Below are positions 11,501 to 21,792 of a stretch of 64,000 nt of DNA, one piece after another. Made by a program: the position numbers and the translations under genes. Under the pieces are notes generated by a model. The model saw only the letters and a program-made list of their open reading frames with translations. It made no database searches and had not been told where the DNA came from. Origin of the DNA: Solanum dulcamara (Eukaryota; Streptophyta; Magnoliopsida; Solanales; Solanaceae); NCBI RefSeq assembly GCF_947179165.1, contig NC_077240.1, positions 82,038,001 through 82,102,000 on the forward strand. Direction: 5' to 3'. Position 1 is the stretch's first letter. Each line of letters begins with the position of its first letter.

Positions 11501-14500
11501 TGGTCCCAATTCCACAAATATGAAAACACATATGGTTGCTCAAAACATGAGGAAATGTAAACATCATTATTAAAGATTTATGTTAAAATTGCAGCCAGAC
11601 AGTATAAGAGTCATGGGTGACAAAGCCACTGCCAGAGATACAATGAAGAATGCTGGTGTTCCAACTGTACCAGGAAGTGACGGACTATTGCAGGTATCGT
11701 TGTGTGTCATGCCATAATATTTTGAGTCATTTCCTGTCATTTGGACATTGTCATGCACACATGCATTTTATATTTGTTTGTACAAGTGTTGCTGTTTCGC
11801 GGTTACTTATTAATGGCTAGATGATCCCCATTGTAGAGCACTGAAGAAGGTGTAAGGCTCGCCGAGGAGATTGGTTACCCCGTGATGATAAAGGTAACTT
11901 TTCTCAAAACTGAAGTACCTTGAACTATCAAATGCTCTGTGCTGTGTGGTTCTTAAATATATCCCTTCTACTCTAGTCTTTATATCAGTATATGTGAAAT
12001 ACCTGTCTTCAAGTATTTTGTGCATTTGGGGACTGATTGGCTTGTTGGGTCTGCGTGTTAGACTTGTCTCTTTAATACTAGGTGACTATAGCATTATAGA
12101 CTTTCGTGAAAATATTTGCCTGTCTTGAATACTTTTCTGTATTAAGAGACTGATTGTCTTGTTTGTTCAACAGTTGTCATCCTTGTCTCATACATAGTTT
12201 TGCTGCTTTTAGCCACAGAATTTGTGTATGACATGAAACTTCTTTTCTTGCATTCTACTTCTAGTGAATTTTCTCTTCTAATAATGAGTACTGTATAGGA
12301 CTTGATGGAGTAAATTGTTCTTAAATGGTAATATCGAATAAAGGATCAAGTCATCAACTTGTCAGGTCTCGGAAAGATATTTTTAACATGACTAAATGGG
12401 CAAGATTTTATGGGCATAACTAAAGCTATCTTACATTTCCAGAGAAGATTGTTACTACACTGATACCGACTCCGTGCTTCTTGCAAACCCTCTTCTGGAT
12501 AAATGCAAAGAAAGACGCCAATAAGCGACACTATCAACTGGAACAATTGTTATAACTTGATGCAAGTGAAGCCTCCATTTACTTTGCTCATTTTGAAAAT
12601 TTTTACTGGACTGCTTCACTATCAAATATTATATTTGAATCAACCATTCCTTTAGTATGAAAAGTTACATAATTGAATATCGGTACTGTGGTACAATGAA
12701 AATAAACCTGTTGCTATCTCTGGTTCTTATCTGCTTGCTTTGATATAGTGTTGTAATGCTTAATTTTTATCAAGAATATAATAAAGGGAAAAGAGAAAAG
12801 GATGTTTGATGCACAATTATGGAAGTTATTTGCTCGAAATAAAGTGATATAAGTTGCGCGTCTGAAGGGTTGTCACTGAACTTGTGAAGCTTTTATGTTT
12901 TGAAGGCAACAGCTGGTGGTGGTGGACGTGGAATGCGTCTTGCTAAAGAACCTGATGAGTTTGTAAAATTATTGCAGGTACTTTTCTTTGCATCGTATGT
13001 CAATCTTTAAGTCTCAAACATAGTAGTTGTAGATCAGTCATTTGCTTTTGATTTCTTTAATCTCTGGAGATTCATCCAATGTGATCTTTTGATGTATTTC
13101 GTGTACTTTGTTATTGAGGAAACTGATGTGACTGTTGCATATCGTCTTTTGCTTTCTTCAGGCACTTGCTATTTTCAGATATTGTTATTATTATTCCCTG
13201 AGCATTTGATAATATCTCACATCATCCGTGCCCCATGCATGTGAATGGAAGCTCTTTTTACATAAGCTTTGCACAGCATTTTCTTCCATGATGGTTTTTT
13301 ATCATCCTTTTCTATGAATCATGCGTAATCTGGCAGACCCACTGCCCACAAAACCTATCATGAAGCATAATTGCTCTTACACCACAGTTGTGGCTTTATC
13401 GCTAAGCTTGGTCTTTTTTTCACTTTCAGCAAGCTAAGAGTGAAGCAGCAGCTGCATTTGGAAATGATGGCGTTTATCTGGAAAAGTACATCCAAAATCC
13501 CAGGCACATTGAATTTCAGGTATCGTTGCACCTTATTTCATTAACCAAAAGGATTTTCTAAGACACCATAGAGATCAAAGTTCTACGTGAGTTCTTGGAA
13601 AGAACTGGAATACTTTTTATTTCTAAATAGCCACTTTATTTTTTGAAGAATTGGAATACATTTATCTAATAACTGACAACTCATGGATGTTGGACATTAC
13701 ATCTTACAACTGCTAATGAGCTGTTGTCTCTGGCTTTGTGCGCACATGAAATGTCCGAGTTATGGATTTGTGTTTCTTTTGTATTGACACATTTATTTCT
13801 TTATATTGGAACTTGAAGTTGCCACATATATATGACACAAGAAAATCTTAGAAAAGAAGAAAATGCTTGTCATGAATAACTTCTACAATACACACACACT
13901 ATATATTTATAAAAGTTGTCATTCAGTGGTGAATTTTTGTGTAATGAGATGCATAATCAGGATAGTACCTATGTCATTTCGTATCTGGTTTAGTAATTGG
14001 TGCTAGACATATGATGACATTTGACACTTGTTCTATTACTTGATCTTTTTTTTTGCTTGATAGAACTATTAATTAATCTTACTAGTACTTGAGATAATGA
14101 AGGAAGATATACAAGTGTGGCACATGAAAGTGGTTCTTGTTTTAAAGCTGTCATGGTTCCTTGAGAAGAGAAGGAAAAGGAATATTTCATTAACAACAAA
14201 TTGGGACGTATCATGGTTTTTTGTATTCATATTAAAAGCTTCCAGATCAATTTGGTTTGTAGAAGAGGAAGATGGAGGCAACAAACTAATTTTGGCTGCA
14301 CCCAAGGGTGTGGTCTAGTGGTTAATTAAGTAGGCTAAGGAACATGAGGTTTCAGGTTCAAATTCCAGCAGAGACAAAAACCCTTGGTGATTTCTTTGGA
14401 TCTTTCATGTCTTAGCCTTGGTGGAGAGAGTTACATGATATCTATTGGCAGTGTTATCCAAAGCGAAAAGCGCAAAAGAGCTCCAAGGTCCAATGAGGCT

Positions 14501-17500
14501 TTAAGCGCAAAGTGCAAATAAAATGTGGACTTATGAAAAAAAGGCGGAAATGAAGAAAAAATATAAATATATGTGTTTAGTCCAAGACTGATAATTATAG
14601 GCATGAATAACAAATATATGGACAAAGAAATCGAATTATTTTACAATAAAGTGATATATCAATAGTTTAATGTTGCCTCTTTTGAGCCTCAACATCTTTT
14701 GAGCCTCACTAGCTTTAGGGCTTAAGCGTGCTTTTGACAACACTGCCTATTGGTGGTGGGAAGTGGCAGGTATCCCCTATAATTAGTTGAGGTGCACGCA
14801 AGCCCAAACACCATGGTTATCCAAAAAAAAAAACTAGTTCTGGTTCTTTATCCGGTTCAACTCCTCATCCTTTAATTTCAACTAGCGTGAGATCCTTCTT
14901 TGTTCTGTTTTATCTGTAGTTCAACCTATTTGAGTTTGCTGTTTATTGAATCTGGTGAGGAGCTCAGTTGCATCTTTTGCCCTTAGTGTCACAGTGATCA
15001 ACATAAAATAAATGACCATTAGAAAGTGCATTTCTCTTGTGAAGTATCATCTTTAATCAATCTCATGCAGAAAATTATAATCCTGAATTATTGCTTGAAT
15101 GTATTGTAGATAGTTTATCTCCTTATAGGTGGTAATCGTTGTTGGTTTAACCATTGACATTGTAATATACAGTTAATATTCTATAATTTTCTGATTCAAA
15201 TGTGCTGATTCCCAGCTTCATGCTATATACAGGTTTTGGCGGACAAGTATGGTAATGTTGTACACTTTGGAGAGCGTGATTGCAGTATTCAGGTCGGTAC
15301 AATGTTATACAAATACCTTTTTTGATCTTCTGCAATTTTTTGATTTGCATTATTGGAAAGCCCTTCCGTATTATAATTTCTGTAAGTCATTGTCAATGCT
15401 TCATTTTGTTGTAACATGGTTGGTTGAATCATGAATGTCAAACACTCCTAATAATTAATTATGTTTAAGAAATTCATTACATTGTTGGTTATGTCAGTAA
15501 AGTTAGGTCAAGTGGCATACACTAACTGCACCTTTGATATGACTTATTTGTGCAGAGAAGAAACCAGAAGTTGCTGGAGGAAGCACCCTCCCCTGCATTG
15601 ACACCAGAGCTGAGGAAAGCCATGGGTGATGCAGCTGTTGCAGCAGCAGCATCTATAGGTTACATTGGTGTTGGTACCATAGAGTTCCTATTGGACGAGA
15701 GAGGGTCTTTTTACTTCATGGAAATGAACACTCGTATTCAGGTGAAAGAAGCTCTGTCCAAGATTTAAGCTTTTTAGATAGTTAGAAATTCAATGATAAA
15801 GATGTAATCTGTCCTTTTATTTTAATATTATTTAGCAAATAATGTAATATGTCAATTTGCTGAATATCTAGGTGGAGCATCCAGTGACAGAAATGATATC
15901 CTCTGTTGATCTGATAGAGGAACAGATCCGTGTAGCTATGGGAGAAAAGCTCCAATACAAACAGGTAACAGAGAACAGTCAATTTTTCTTTGAATTCTAT
16001 TTCTGGAAAAAGATGGACAAGGAAACGAGTTGTAACCATTTCAGTGTAAGATTGTGTTTTGACTTGCACTATATCAAAATGAGAGTTTAAAAGTCTGTAT
16101 TGCTTAAAGTAAGTTGCATAGATAAATGATCCACCATTTGATGGTTGGGTTCTTAGTAATTTCGGTGTATAAAAGTAACTTTGTGATATATAATAATTGT
16201 CCTTTTTATTGTTTTGAATTATTTAATGTTGATAGAGAAACACAGAAGAAATGATCTTTTTTTTTTCTCTGAGGAGTGATTATATCTTTAAGATTGCCAA
16301 AAAACAGAACTACAATTAATTCTTTTCGTTTGTTAATTTTGTTCTTATTTACAGGAGGATATTGTGCTTAGAGGACATTCAATTGAATGTCGTATAAACG
16401 CAGAAGATGCTTTCAAAAATTTCAGACCTGGCCCAGGTATTATTGAATTTTCTGTCTGTAGAATAGTGTTTTCGTTTATAGCATGATTAATGACCTTCAA
16501 GGCAGACTCTGTCAAATTTTTTATTTGTAAGTTAAGGTTGAATCATACTTCATTGTGATACCAATCAGTCTGGGTAAGCAAATTGATGTAGATGATGATA
16601 GGTAGTTGATGACTTCTTAATATCTCTTACTTATTTCCTTGCCTATTATGGTGGATTTTACTCCGGTTTAAACATTTCAGAAGAACTTTATGTTGTCAAA
16701 AAAATAAAAATTGCTATTCAATTCTCTAGTTCTTATAATTTACATTGAAAACCGTCTGCATAAAAGGGAAACTTGTGAGAAGATAAATGACATTTACGAT
16801 TTGTATGACTGAATTGCACTTTGTTGGATATGCTCGTTCTGTTTTACTTGATGGAAGCCAGATTGTAAAGCAGAATAGACATTACTTCCGCTGTTTTGCA
16901 TTCAACCTGATATATCTGGAAACTGAAGCTTGTTTTCTTCATGAATAGGGAGAATCACTGCATATTTACCAGCTGGAGGTCCATTTACGCGTATGGATAG
17001 CCACGTTTATCCTGACTATGTGGTTCCACCTAGCTACGATTCCCTGCTAGGAAAGGTGGATTTCTTTCTCTTTACTGTCCCATTCTCCATGGACCCCGAC
17101 GCTCTCTTACATTTTTTTAGGGATATGACTGTGGGAGCACTTGGGAGCTCACTAATCTCTTTTTAAGTCAGCTGCTTAATGCTTTTCCCATTTCGAATTA
17201 TCCAAGTACAATCGCTACTAAGTCCAGCAGAAACCATGGAAGTTGGTACACAAGTTTTCCTAGACCACTAAATGCATGTTTAAAACCAGAAGTAGATTTT
17301 TGCGGTAGTAAACCTTTTGCAAGACATGTGTTTTTCATCTTTTATTCGACGATTAGTTTATGCAAATATCTTTACTGATTTTGAAAATCTTTGCCATTTT
17401 TTCATAATAAAGTTACACTCATTTAAATGGATTCTGTGGACTAGATTTGAGGGAACTTCTGTTGGAGTACGGTCGTAAAAGTATGCATGACTGTTCTGCA

Positions 17501-18993
17501 ATTTCTCATGTCGATGATCATTATTTGAAGTTGAAAACGCAGCTATTAAAAGCTGTTTCATCTTTTTTGCAGCTGGTTCTACTATTTTCTTGTATTAACA
17601 TATTTTCTTTTTCCCAAAAAATATTTATGAAACTGTTGCAGCTCATCGTATGGGCTCCAACACGCGAGAAGGCTATTGAGCGCATGAAAAGAGCACTTGA
17701 TGACACCATTATTACTGGTAAATCCAACCTTGTAATGGTTTTCCTGAATTTATTAGTGTTTACTTGCACTGGAAAGCAGAGTTGGTCCTTTAAGTTACCA
17801 TAAGAATTTGAAAATCCACCTAGCATTCAAATTACATTTTCTTTTGACAGGAGTTCCTACCACAATAGAATATCATAAACTCATTCTTGATATCGAGGTA
17901 GGTGGACTACCATGTTCTTAACATGTATACCTACTTTGGAGATTTTGATGAACCTAATTTTGCTTTGTGTCTGTTGTTCAACAGGACTTTAAGAACGGGA
18001 AAGTTGATACTGCTTTTATTCCAAAGCATGAGGAAGAATTAGCTCCGGTAAGTAATGGAATTGACATCTCTAAGCGTTTAACTTACAACATAACCAGCTT
18101 CATTGTCCATTTCGACTGCTATTGCTTACTTGCAACTTGTAATGTAGAAACGCAAAAGGTAAGATGAAACAACACTTAGAAACTCGGTAGTGGCTGTACT
18201 AACCATAAATCCTAATCTTAATGTTTCTCTCGTTTTTGCAATCTAGTTTAATTAAAACAACATTTATGCTAAAGAGGAGAAAATTCTCGGTGGGGTTTTG
18301 GGGAGGTAGAGTGTAAACAAACCTTACCTCTACTTCTTGGAGGTAAAGAGACTATTTCCGAAAAATCCTCGGTTCAAATAATGCATATCAAATCAGTTTG
18401 TAAAAGAAATCAGTCATACTTTATAAGGTAAAAAATTAGATAACACTTCTATGTTCCTTTTGATGCTGGACAGAACTTCTGTTACAAAAACATACCCTGT
18501 GTAATCCCACAAGTAGGGTCTGGGGAGGGTAAGATGTACGCTGACATTATCCCTACCTGTATGGGATAGAGAGGTTGTTTCCGATAGACCCTAGGCTCAA
18601 AAGAAGCATAATAAAAGCAATTTCTGTTCTTCTGTGTTATTCATTTAAGTATTTGTTTTCCAGTATTTTGTTCAGGGGCGGATGTAGCATTCTTTGGCTC
18701 AGACCCTGCATTTGTGTTAAAACGTCAACTACACAAGCATAAATAATAGATTAGTGGTAGAATTTCGAACTCGATCCCATGAAGTTCAAATCGTGGATCT
18801 GTCTCTTGCCTTTCCTTGTTGATTTATACATGTGTAACTATATATAACTTGTTCTTGAAAGCTACATTGTAGCGCAACGAGGCTGTAAAATTCATTATTC
18901 ACCAGTGTAAGTTGATATTTTTCAATTTTGTGGTTGCAGCCTCAACAAATGGTTCCAGCAGCAACGAAGGAGCTGATCAATGCCAGTGCTTAA
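8529..18993 (+). CDS. CAC2: Biotin carboxylase subunit of plastid acetyl-CoA carboxylase, copy 1
   Basis: Carboxylates biotin on BCCP using ATP and bicarbonate, the first half-reaction of plastid fatty-acid synthesis. Coding exons: 8529-8585, 9342-9664, 9946-10087, 11595-11693, 11837-11893, 12906-12977, 13430-13519, 15233-15292, 15556-15741, 15872-15964, 16355-16436, 16949-17055, 17642-17717, 17851-17897, 17985-18047, 18940-18993. They total 1608 nt (535 aa), with GT-AG introns throughout. Residues 1 to about 70 form a Ser/Arg-rich transit peptide. Then come [18 protein letters not shown] (from 72), HPGYGFL (147-153), the Gly-rich ATP loop GGGGRGMR (230-237) and the catalytic [14 protein letters not shown] (356-369). 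The length matches the Arabidopsis protein (537 aa, from memory). The start is the ATG in the exon after a 5' UTR intron (7840-8496). Differs from copy 2 at residues 61 C, 154 A, 185 A, 316 T, 390 Q, 523 V, 532 N and 535 A. Appears intact. Confidence 0.96.
8930..9030 (+). repeat. TS-like SINE 3' end with TTG repeat
   Basis: Sequence reading ACCCCAACTTGTTTGTGACT, then a GCGCGTAGTTGTTGTTGTTG tail, resembles the 3' end of the tobacco TS SINE family. It lies in intron 1 of biotin carboxylase copy 1. The same element is at about 22160-22262 in copy 2, so it predates the duplication. The 5' half is not recognisable. Confidence 0.6.
10471..10668 (+). repeat. SINE with 10-bp target-site duplication (copy 1, intron 3)
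   Basis: A tRNA-derived-SINE-like element starting GCACCCAAGTGTGTGG and ending in CCCAACACCACA plus an A-rich tail. It is flanked by direct repeats AGCTTCTAAG at 10461-10470 and 10669-10678. The middle is shorter than in the related elements at 14298 and 42886. An orthologous insertion with the same flank repeats is at 23708-23900 in copy 2. Confidence 0.8.
11318..11530 (+). repeat. tRNA-derived SINE with A and B boxes (copy 1, intron 3)
   Basis: Starts around CCCAAGGGGATGACCTAG, which resembles a pol III A box region, followed by CTGGTTCTAATCC, a B box. It ends after GGTCCCAATTCCACAAATAT. Imperfect flanking repeats ATGGTTATTC and ATGGTTGCTC fit a target duplication. Copy 2 carries the same insertion at about 24607-24816, with a better A box (GACCTAGTGGTTGAGGC). 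Confidence 0.75.
14298..14831 (+). repeat. SINE interrupted by a hAT-type MITE (copy 1, intron 7)
   Basis: SINE beginning GCACCCAAGGGTGTGGTCTAG (A box region) with B box GGTTCAAATTCC near 14354 and an A-rich 3' end before 14832. It is split by the MITE at 14449-14745. A 3' flank repeat of AACTAGTTCTGGTT type follows; in copy 2 both flank repeats are clear. Related to the complete element at 42886-43113. Confidence 0.8.
14449..14745. mobile_element. hAT-type MITE nested in a SINE (copy 1)
   Basis: Terminal inverted repeats CAGTGTTATCCAAAGCG and, at the other end, GCTTTTGACAACACTG. The 8-bp flanks are TCTATTGG on the left and CCTATTGG on the right. An 8-bp target duplication with CAG-type ends is typical of the hAT superfamily. 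It has no transposase ORF. The copy 2 version (28057-28427) is about 75 bp longer. Confidence 0.8.
18280..18375 (-). repeat. RTE LINE/SINE tail remnant, inverted (copy 1, intron 15)
   Basis: Contains GGGGAGGTAGAGTGTAAACA and ends CCGAAAAATCCTCGGTTCAA. This is the inverse of the tail whose forward form includes TAAGGTCTGCG and CTCTACCCTCC. The duplicate is near 32685-32740, partly deleted. Confidence 0.6.
18488..18607 (-). repeat. RTE LINE/SINE tail, inverted (copy 1, intron 15)
   Basis: Reads ATCCCACAAGTAGGGTCTGG-like sequence, then GGGAGGGTAAGATGTACGC, ending GACCCTAGGCTCAAAAG. It is the reverse of the tail seen at 36964-37086. The orthologous element is at about 32860-32970 in copy 2. Confidence 0.65.
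18674..18812. repeat. Possible small transposon starting CAGGGGCGGATG (copy 1, intron 15)
   Basis: CAGGGGCGGATGTAGCA followed by a CCCTGCA block, and later GAACTCGATCCCATGAAG and ATCGTGGATCTGTC, resembles a common dispersed plant element whose ends read GGGGCGGAT and ATCCGCC. The right end is degraded. Its duplicate is at about 33036-33175. Confidence 0.4.
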
Positions 18994-21256
18994 TTATTCT
19001 TTTATTTAGTTTTAGTTTTCTTCTTTGATGTTCTTGCTTCATCAGTGAATTTAGTCAAAGAAGATTACTCCCATTGGATCTTGAATTGAATGCAATTTTG
19101 GATATAATTTTCATCTCCTTGATCTTTAGCTTGATTGTATTTAAAGTGCACAAGACTCGATGAAATTCTTCCTCTTCTTAAAAATTGTCTTATTTTGTGA
19201 TTTCATCAACATATTCAGTATAGTCCCACAAAAGAAGTCTGGAGAAGGTGGGTGTATGCATATCTTAGCCAATTTTTTCTTTCATCTTGGGATGAGCTAA
19301 TTCAGACCCCTTTGGTAAAATAAGAACATGATTGTCTTTTTATATTTAACTTATCTTAAGCCAACATTCAATAAAAGAGAAATTATAATGGACTAGAAGT
19401 TCTATATATTTTCTATTGGTATAAATAAACTTAGTATGGCTAAGAATGCTCCTAGAAAGTAAGGACCCAAATAAAATGTGCTAAAATATATTTTTAATTA
19501 ATTGATATATGTATATAGAAGAGCAAATTTATTATTCATCTAAGTTCGAAGTATGCACTACTGACTTTCAAGAATTGCTTTTTAGAGTAATGCTCCATGA
19601 TTCAAGCTTTTGGTTACTAATCTTGTTGGTTTCATTAGTTAGTATAACATTGTTAGTAAATAACATACACTGGAGACTTTATCGCATATTGTGTTGATTA
19701 GTTCATTCATAACTAGAATAAATAAGTATGAGTTCAATGCCTATTTTTTTTATTTATTTAAATTCATTGTTAGGAGCAACTCCTACTGTTCTCATGATTA
19801 TAATGAATTTGGTAATTGGTGTGTTTCAATTCAGATAGGTACGCTTGATATTTGATATGACATTTCCAAGTTACGATTTCGAAATAAGTCTTATATTATG
19901 AAAACTTATTAGTGAAAGAAATAACTTAATTAAATTTTGTAAAATATTTAGAAATTTAAGTTATTACAAATATTTTTTTACGATATCAGAAAATTTGAAT
20001 TTGTGATAACAAGTGCCTTTTATTTTTTAAACTAGATTTTAAAAATATATATAAAAAATTATTTGATTATTATCTAATATAAGTGACTTATACCGACCTC
20101 CATATCGATTTTTAAATCTGAAAATAAAGTAAATTATAAAAAAATTCGAAGAACAAATCTGAAAAATTGAAAAACTGTTTGATGTCTCGTCAGAAAAAAA
20201 TTTCAAAAAAAATCTGCCGAAAAAGTGACTGAAAAATAGCACGTCCCAAAGATTTCGATCATAATTATGGTACTGATATATGCAGAATACCCCTGAAGAG
20301 TGCCAGAATCGCGGAACAGTGAAGATTTTGGTGGAAAAAAAATTCTCAGCAATTTTGCTCTCTTATTATTCTCGTTTTATCACTAAACAATGCTATGACA
20401 TTATGTGAAAAGACAAGAATTAGAAAGGAACTCAGCTTGATTATTCCCACTAATGAGAGACAAAGATCATCAAAAAAAAAGTCATGCAATAATATTAAAT
20501 AAGAATGTCAAGGATTCATTTGCATAGCTGCTGCTTGCATTAAAGGATTTGACTGCTAAATTTTGAAGCAAAATATTTGGGATAGAATTAATTCGAGATA
20601 TGTTATTGCTTATGATTTATCAGATGGCTACTTTTTGGTGTGAACTATTGAGAATATTCAGATGAGAACTGTTATAATTTTGAATTGTACGTGCACAACT
20701 ATTGCCACCTCTATTTTGGATTGACTAGCTGCCTGAAGTATTTGATGTAGTAGCGCTTCTTCCAGGCATATTGTGTGAACAAGGGTGATTTTATTAATAA
20801 AAAAAATAATTCAACATTATATCTAGTGGTATAAGTTCGTCAACAAATGATAGTATTGTATGGTTGGTTTATGTTACTAATTGAAAGACCGCAAATGATC
20901 TTTGATACTTTGAATTCATGAAATTATATTTTATTCATTTGTCATAAATCTTTATGTTGTTTGTCGTTATTTTATTTGAGTTATAACAGAATCAAAAGTA
21001 AGGAGCACAATTGAGCAAAAAATGTAATTCTATTTTCATTAATAATCAGTAGTATTGAATTATAATGCCCTGTTTTTGTGTAGAAAATGGCTTAATAAAC
21101 TAATGATGTTTCTGATGGTGTTTGTATAAAAATAGATAGAATAAAAGTTTCAATAATTAAAGAATTAAATGAGACAAAAAGATAGACGAGAGCATAGTTA
21201 AAGGATTATTTTAGACAATTCCGGTAATTGAAGGTACTATTTGTGGCCTTTTCTCC
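18994..21256. other. Copy 1 3' flank and single-copy spacer between the duplicates
   Basis: 18994 to about 20085 is 3' UTR and flank shared with copy 2. From about 20086 to 21256 the sequence is AT-rich, without recognisable coding sequence, and has no partner elsewhere in the window. This spacer must supply whatever upstream promoter copy 2 uses. Confidence 0.65.
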
Positions 21257-21792
21257 TAAATTGTGCGTACTCCTGAACCAAATCACAGCCCATTTGCAGG
21301 TAAAACCTGTAACGCATTTTTTTGGCGGACAATTCAATCTTGTTTGGAAAATCCTATAGTCAAATCTCTTGCTTTCTTGTTTTCATCGACAGCAACCTTC
21401 CCCTTCTTCAAATCTACCCCACACCCACCTCCTCTTTCATTCTCATTTCTCTGAGGAAGTAGTAATTGGTAAGCTAATTACACTTCTAATTGCTTGTTTT
21501 CTTCATTTTCTTGTTATGATTTTTTTATTCTTTGTGGGTTTTGAATCAATGTTCTAAAGATTTGTTTTTTTTTCCATACCCACCTCCCCATTTCTCTGCT
21601 TCCACATCTCTTTCTCTCTGTCAGATTAATGCGTACAGACTAAAGCTAATTACAGTTCTAACTTGCTTGTTTTCTTTCATTTTGTTGTTTTGCATTGTTT
21701 TGTTCTTGTGGGTCTTGAATCAATGTTCTAAAAATTTGTTTTTTTCCCTGTTCTTGGCAGGAAGACAGGAATTGAATTACATTGATCAGGAA

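Larger units (their letters stand above)
7628..20085 (+). repeat. Tandem segmental duplication, unit 1 (biotin carboxylase copy 1)
   Basis: Direct repeat of the segment at about 21257-35490. Homology starts at AAATTGTGC followed by GTAAAACCTG-like sequence (7628 versus 21257), runs through all 16 coding exons and introns, and ends in AT-rich 3' flank near 20085 versus 35490. Shared SINE and MITE insertions (10471/23708, 11318/24607, 14298/27907, 14449/28057) show that these elements were present before the duplication. Edges were placed by eye and may be off by tens of bases. Confidence 0.9.
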
